Shown one piece after another: positions 60,554-64,000 of a stretch of DNA of 64,000 nucleotides. Numbering within the stretch: the stretch's first letter is position 1; each line of letters opens with the position of its first letter. The stretch covers positions 537,314-601,313 of the forward strand of contig NZ_FQTX01000002.1 in the NCBI RefSeq assembly GCF_900129045.1, in the 5' to 3' direction. The notes beneath the pieces are model-generated. The model ran no database searches. It saw nothing but the letters and a program-made list of their open reading frames with translations, and was not told the DNA's origin. The stretch is from Bifidobacterium merycicum DSM 6492. GTDB taxonomy: Bacteria; Actinomycetota; Actinomycetes; Actinomycetales; Bifidobacteriaceae. A program made the position numbers and the translations under genes.

Positions 60554-60922
60554 TCATGAAATCAAATCGGAAGCGATATCAAGATCAATGAAGACGTAGA
60601 CAAGCATCATCACGGCAAAGACGCCTGTGATAATTAAAGCAGCGCGAAATAGGGCGCGTCGATCGAGCCGGTACATGAAATCAGCGATAAAGCCCCACCA
60701 AATGCCATCGATAAGAGATGCGGCCGCAAGGCCGCCGAAATCGATGGAATCGTTGGCAAAATAAGCAAAGGGAATCATGGCGATAAGCACCATGAAGGGA
60801 ATCAGCAGGACGCTGGAGATACGTCTGCCATCACGGAATCTCTGCACGTAATACGCAATCGATGCGACCAAGAACAGGACGCATGTGCAGAAATTGCAGA
60901 AGGATGCGAACTCAAAGAGCAT
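60554..60922 (-). CDS. Small phage membrane protein of unknown function
   Basis: The 122-residue product has four predicted membrane segments (about residues 6-22, 36-55, 62-78, 93-113). No family is recognised. The ATG at 60922 overlaps the end of the ribbon-helix-helix gene by 11 nt, with GGGAG before it; the longer frame to 60997 overlaps that gene further and is not used. Its place between the regulator and rep is typical of an early-module accessory gene. Confidence 0.7.
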   Translation of the reverse strand: MLFEFASFCNFCTCVLFLVASIAYYVQRFRDGRRISSVLLIPFMVLIAMIPFAYFANDSIDFGGLAAASLIDGIWWGFIADFMYRLDRRALFRAALIITGVFAVMMLVYVFIDLDIASDLIS

Positions 60923-61079
60923 CGCCCAGCTCCCTTTCCCGCCTGTCGAGCGTCTCGGCCAGCACGATCTGAATCCAGGCGCTGCGGGTGACGCCAATGC
61001 GCGAGCAATACGCGTCGATGCGCTCCAGCAGCGCGGGACTGAGCGTGACCTGTATTCTTGCGCGATCCGTCTTATCCAT
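60912..61079 (-). CDS. Ribbon-helix-helix DNA-binding protein, 55 residues
   Basis: The short product reads as an RHH/CopG-type protein: a basic N-terminus, the strand RIQVTLSPALLERID and the helix pair around GVTRSAWIQIVLAETLDRR. GGAGG sits at optimal distance from the ATG, and a TATAAT lies 27 nt upstream of it. Such proteins act as dimers, as copy-number or operon repressors. The neighbouring DnaA-box array or the promoter itself is the obvious candidate target. The gene overlaps the next by 11 nt. Confidence 0.8.
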   Translation of the reverse strand: MDKTDRARIQVTLSPALLERIDAYCSRIGVTRSAWIQIVLAETLDRRERELGDAL

Positions 61080-61105
61080 ATTTACCTCCAATGCTTACAA
61101 CACCG

Positions 61106-61111
61106 ATTATA
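61106..61111 (-). promoter_or_regulatory. -10 box of the RHH-rep operon
   Basis: The minus strand reads TATAAT here, 27 nt before the RHH start codon. The -35 is weak (GTGATT at 17-nt spacing), which suggests activation or regulated use. A one-mismatch DnaA-box-like sequence (61107-61115) overlaps it. Confidence 0.55.
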
Positions 61112-61151
61112 CACCCTTCAGATACCAAAATCACAGCTTGTCGTACTTAAT

Positions 61152-61283
61152 TGTGTATAAGTACCCCCAGTTATACACATTCATTATGTACTACCTTACG
61201 GATTGTGTATAAGTAGGGGGAGTTATACACAATCCGCATAATTCGCTGTATTTATTGTGTATAAGTACCACTGGTTATACACA
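61152..61283. repeat. Six DnaA-box-like sequences in three inverted pairs, 52-bp period
   Basis: TGTGTATAA, a 10-nt spacer and TTATACACA form an inverted pair at 61152-61179, 61204-61231 and 61256-61283. Each TTATACACA fits the DnaA-box consensus TTATNCACA. The three pairs are exactly 52 bp apart, about five helical turns. The array fills the only large non-coding space of the element and is a likely origin or control region. Confidence 0.85.
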
Positions 61284-61288
61284 ATCGG

Positions 61289-62152
61289 TTACGAGCGTTT
61301 GAAAAGCTGCTTGTAATCCTGGCATGAACATTCGGGCACTCTGCGCCTGCCTCCGCAGACGGCACAACGACCGCTCATGAGGACGGTGCCGATGGTCGAG
61401 ACGCTTGCCAGTGTGTCATAGCAGCATGGCGCGAGATGCCTGGACAGCAGGAACCAGTGCGCGGACAATGCGTCGAACTTACGCTGCGCCTGGTTGATCT
61501 CCAGATCGGTGTAGTCCATGCTGTCGTAAGTCACGAAACGGAAAAGGCGATTCTGCCGCCATTCGCTGTCCTGCATCGCCTTGGAGAAATAGCCATGGCA
61601 GATCGTGACGGTCTTGGTGGTCTCCCGCAGGATACGATCGGCACGCGACCAGCTGGGCGCAGTCCACCGTAAAACAAGGTCGCGCTTGCGGAGTTGCTGA
61701 AGCATGGTGGCGATCTGCGGCGGGAGGGCTTCGGTCTCACGGCTGCTTGCGATGCTGCTGACCTCATCCAGGAGTATGTCGGCGTGCTCGGCATCGAGTA
61801 TCTGCTGCCAGTCGTGCAGTATCTCCACCGTGTCGGGCGTGGTGCCGTCAGGCCAGGTGAGGGGAACCGTCGTGTAGATCTTCCGTCCGGCGTACAGGCT
61901 GGGCAGGGTGTCGTGCACCATGCACAAGGTCTTACCGCTCCCATTACTGCCGATGTAGGCGCTGATCGGCCAGCGTTTGCGCGTCGAACGTCCGCAATCC
62001 GATTCGCGGGGGAGCTGCCGCGTCGCGGCGGGAGCGTGCTCGGGCACCGTCGTGCCCTTGCGCACGCTCCCGTCCGCGTCGTCGTCCATCCCCTCCGCAA
62101 GATCCGCATGAGCGTGATGCTTGGATGCGAGAAAATCAGGAAAAGCAATCAT
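61289..62152 (-). CDS. Zot/pI-like morphogenesis ATPase of filamentous phage
   Basis: The 287-residue product has an N-terminal extension of about 60 residues, Walker A GSNGSGKT (68-75) and a Walker B ADILLDEVSS (124-133), in the FtsK/HerA-related Zot fold. A membrane helix is not obvious, unlike M13 pI; instead there is a Cys-rich C-terminus (CAVCGGRRRVPECSC). In filamentous phages this ATPase drives assembly and export of virions at the membrane. The ATG overlaps the preceding gene's stop by ATGA. The name 'toxin' for the family refers only to one Vibrio protein. Confidence 0.82.
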   Translation of the reverse strand: MIAFPDFLASKHHAHADLAEGMDDDADGSVRKGTTVPEHAPAATRQLPRESDCGRSTRKRWPISAYIGSNGSGKTLCMVHDTLPSLYAGRKIYTTVPLTWPDGTTPDTVEILHDWQQILDAEHADILLDEVSSIASSRETEALPPQIATMLQQLRKRDLVLRWTAPSWSRADRILRETTKTVTICHGYFSKAMQDSEWRQNRLFRFVTYDSMDYTDLEINQAQRKFDALSAHWFLLSRHLAPCCYDTLASVSTIGTVLMSGRCAVCGGRRRVPECSCQDYKQLFKRS

Positions 62153-62421
62153 CCGTTACCTCCGATGAATGGCAAATGACCGATAGCCGTGCGTACCGCT
62201 CTGACCAGGAAGCAGGTCAGGACGAAGGCGACGGTGCCGATGATAAAGGTCTTGAAGGCATCCCATGGAAACCAGACGCTGAAACCGTCGAGCCACTGCG
62301 TAATCGTCTTTATCGCGGCCGGCGGATGCATGGCGAAATCAGGAATCTTCACATCGTCAAAGAGACCGAGGAACCACGCCCACAATTCCATCGCCCAGGA
62401 AACGACCGCCTGCGTGATCAT
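62149..62421 (-). CDS. Small phage membrane protein (pVI-like position)
   Basis: The 90-residue product is hydrophobic at the N-terminus (about 5-22) and has a second membrane segment (about 57-78), with WFPWDAF between. Length and position between the coat-like gene and the ATPase match gene VI of filamentous phages, a minor coat protein that anchors pIII. Sequence alone gives no family. It is tied on both sides by ATGA overlaps, so the three genes are translated together. Confidence 0.6.
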   Translation of the reverse strand: MITQAVVSWAMELWAWFLGLFDDVKIPDFAMHPPAAIKTITQWLDGFSVWFPWDAFKTFIIGTVAFVLTCFLVRAVRTAIGHLPFIGGNG

Positions 62422-64000
62422 CAGGCATCACCACCGTCCGACGATACATGGAAGTCGAATATCGCCATCACGGCCTTGCGGCAGATGCTGAACGCCATGA
62501 CAGCAAGCGCGATGGTTATAGCAGCCTTAGACAATACCGGCAAAAACTCCAAATCTGAGCCAGGACAAGCGTTAAGCACCTCGGCATCCTGCAAAATCGG
62601 TATATCCGCCCAATTAAAAGAAACAAAAACACCATGACATCCATGATCCGAAAAGTCCTGGAATAGAGCGCCCCAATTGGTCTGCAAGTCGCGGAATTGC
62701 GCCGAGATGCCGTCCGACGTATCTCTTTGGAACTTGGACGCCGTGGTGGTCATGATCTTTTCGTCAGGGATGAACAACTGGTGAGCGGCGCAGGTGACGG
62801 GGGAGTAAAGCCATGCGGCAGCGGTCTCGGATGTAGCCGACTTGACGCAATCCGACCAGGAATAGCCGGTATCCGGTTCGGCAGTGGTATTCGTGCTGGT
62901 GCTGCCATCAGGCCGACCTGTAGTCTGGCCTGATTTTTGCGCCTCCTGTTCGAACTGCGGTGCATATACAATGCACTCGCCTAGGGGAACCTCTGTGATC
63001 TTGCCCGGCACATCATAGCTGCATTTATAGGTCAGTGCGGGATATTCCTTCGTGGTGCCCTTAAAATCGACCGTCAGCTGATGATCTGGGACAATCTGCT
63101 GCGTCTCTTTGACCCAGTTCGCGCACGCATAGCCTTCGCTGAAGCAGCTTTTGCCGGTCTTGAGATCGATCAAGTCCAATCTTTTCCCGGCTATATTCGG
63201 GTAGATGCCGTCCAGGCTTGCGGTACCAAGATCGGACTTACCGCCGGCGGTGGATGCGCTGAAGGACAACGTGCCGCCGATCGTGCCGTCGTCCTTCAGC
63301 CCGGCCTGGACATGGCGGGGGAGCAGGCCGGACGAATCCGAAGACTTCTGGCCAGGCAATTCGGATGTATGTTGCGTGCCGTCGTCGTCGGTCACTGTCG
63401 TGATAGTCGTCACGTCCTGGTCTTTGACGGTCGGCTGATACGCCGCGGGGCAATCATCACCGCACTCGGAAAAGGCAACGCCATCCTTGTAAGCGTCATC
63501 CACACTATATCCATGGTACCCGTAATCGCCAGCAAAATACCGGAAGTGGCTCATGACGGTATCAGGGTCACCGGGCCAATACCCGAAAGGGAAAATGTTG
63601 GTGATATCGGAAGAAGAAGAATAATCGTTGACATCAGTGCCATAGGTCATCTGACTGACCTCGGTGAAACCGGCATCGAGATTGTCATTGCGATAATAAG
63701 GATTGAACGAATTAGGGTATAGGGGGGCGTTGTCACCGGGGAGCACATGGCCCAGGAGGTGCCCTTTATTGCTCTTAGTTACGCGAATGGTGTCAGTCCA
63801 TACAAGGTGGGCACCTTTGCCGTCCTGGTAATGGCGTCCACGGATGTAGACGCTTGTGCCATCCTGGGTAGCGACATACCAGGGTGTATAGGTCCAGGAC
63901 CAGTGAGGCGCCTTATCAGCCGAATGCGTCTCATCAGCGCCCTTAATGTTCTTCCATTGTTTTTCGGATGCCACTGTGCCAAGCTCGCGATAATCGTCGC
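62421..64000 (-). CDS. Minor coat / adsorption protein-like (pIII position), 5' part outside window
   Basis: The frame is open to the right edge; at least 526 residues are visible and a GTG at 63974 is not necessarily the start. The protein is rich in Tyr, Asp, Thr and Cys, with a Ser/Thr/Pro-rich linker (about residues 355-375 from that GTG, SGQTTGRPDGSTSTN) and a C-terminal membrane helix (AAITIALAVMAFSIC) followed by a short basic tail. This plan, external domains, flexible linker and C-terminal anchor, is that of filamentous phage pIII adsorption proteins. There is no sequence signature I recognise, so the call rests on architecture and position. Confidence 0.65.
   Translation of the reverse strand, partial: DDYRELGTVASEKQWKNIKGADETHSADKAPHWSWTYTPWYVATQDGTSVYIRGRHYQDGKGAHLVWTDTIRVTKSNKGHLLGHVLPGDNAPLYPNSFNPYYRNDNLDAGFTEVSQMTYGTDVNDYSSSSDITNIFPFGYWPGDPDTVMSHFRYFAGDYGYHGYSVDDAYKDGVAFSECGDDCPAAYQPTVKDQDVTTITTVTDDDGTQHTSELPGQKSSDSSGLLPRHVQAGLKDDGTIGGTLSFSASTAGGKSDLGTASLDGIYPNIAGKRLDLIDLKTGKSCFSEGYACANWVKETQQIVPDHQLTVDFKGTTKEYPALTYKCSYDVPGKITEVPLGECIVYAPQFEQEAQKSGQTTGRPDGSTSTNTTAEPDTGYSWSDCVKSATSETAAAWLYSPVTCAAHQLFIPDEKIMTTTASKFQRDTSDGISAQFRDLQTNWGALFQDFSDHGCHGVFVSFNWADIPILQDAEVLNACPGSDLEFLPVLSKAAITIALAVMAFSICRKAVMAIFDFHVSSDGGDA

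Larger units (their letters stand above)
59422..64000 (-). mobile_element. Integrated filamentous phage-like element (inovirus prophage), left part
   Basis: All genes from the dif-like site to the window edge are on the minus strand and differ in type from the host genes: adsorption/coat-like protein with C-terminal anchor, short membrane protein, Zot/pI ATPase, DnaA-box array, ribbon-helix-helix protein, membrane protein, HUH Rep. The order coat-like, small membrane, ATPase mirrors gIII-gVI-gI of filamentous phages. No integrase is visible, consistent with use of host XerCD. The right end lies outside the window. A related conjugative or plasmid-like element is the alternative. Confidence 0.75.

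Overview
The window is chromosomal DNA of a high-GC actinobacterium, almost certainly a Bifidobacterium (species not resolved). Evidence: a cell-surface amylopullulanase of the bifidobacterial ApuB type, fused aroKB and trpCB genes, a eukaryote-like NADP isocitrate dehydrogenase, GuaB3, glgC, and a pgsA / DUF881 / sbp / DUF881 / FHA / MerR block matching the mycobacterial Rv1822-Rv1828 order. About 59 kb is ordinary core genome; the last 4.6 kb is foreign.

Layout. 1-3.9 kb: alaS (5' end outside the window), ruvX, mltG. 4-8 kb: a prepilin-peptidase-like gene, then the shikimate genes aroC, aroKB, aroQ. 8.3-15.3 kb: a DUF2142 membrane protein with a G8 tract in its sixth to eighth codons, and the 1751-residue amylopullulanase. 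15.5-23.4 kb: pyrG and the complete suf Fe-S assembly operon (sufB, D, C, S, U, T). 23.5-26 kb: glgC, a SPOUT RNA methyltransferase and tRNA-Leu(GAG) on the minus strand. 26-31.4 kb: rsmE, a HIT protein, phoH, ybeY, corC-like, era. 31.6-39.3 kb: an orphan lipid-anchored binding protein and icd (minus), then guaB3, an Rv3235-like gene, fadD, def. 39.5-45.7 kb: rpsB, tsf, a small membrane ORF ending in tandem repeats, pyrH, frr, cdsA, rlmN. 45.9-54.5 kb: his and trp genes interleaved with lgt and rpe. 54.5-58.8 kb: the pgsA to MerR block.

From about 59.42 kb to the right edge lies what I read as an integrated filamentous phage (inovirus-like prophage). All its genes are on the minus strand: a large coat/adsorption-like protein with a C-terminal membrane anchor, a 90-residue membrane protein, a Zot/pI-type ATPase, an intergenic array of six DnaA-box-like sequences, a 55-residue ribbon-helix-helix protein, a small membrane protein, and a rolling-circle HUH replication protein. 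Its left end is a dif-like XerCD site at 59422-59449. The rep frame passes through this site without a stop and runs in frame into the host gene for a thiamine-binding (MTH1187/DUF77) protein. The other end and the major coat gene would lie beyond the window.

The host genes are mostly short operons with small gaps or ATGA overlaps, separated by strong hairpins. The bidirectional terminators between convergent genes are long perfect palindromes.
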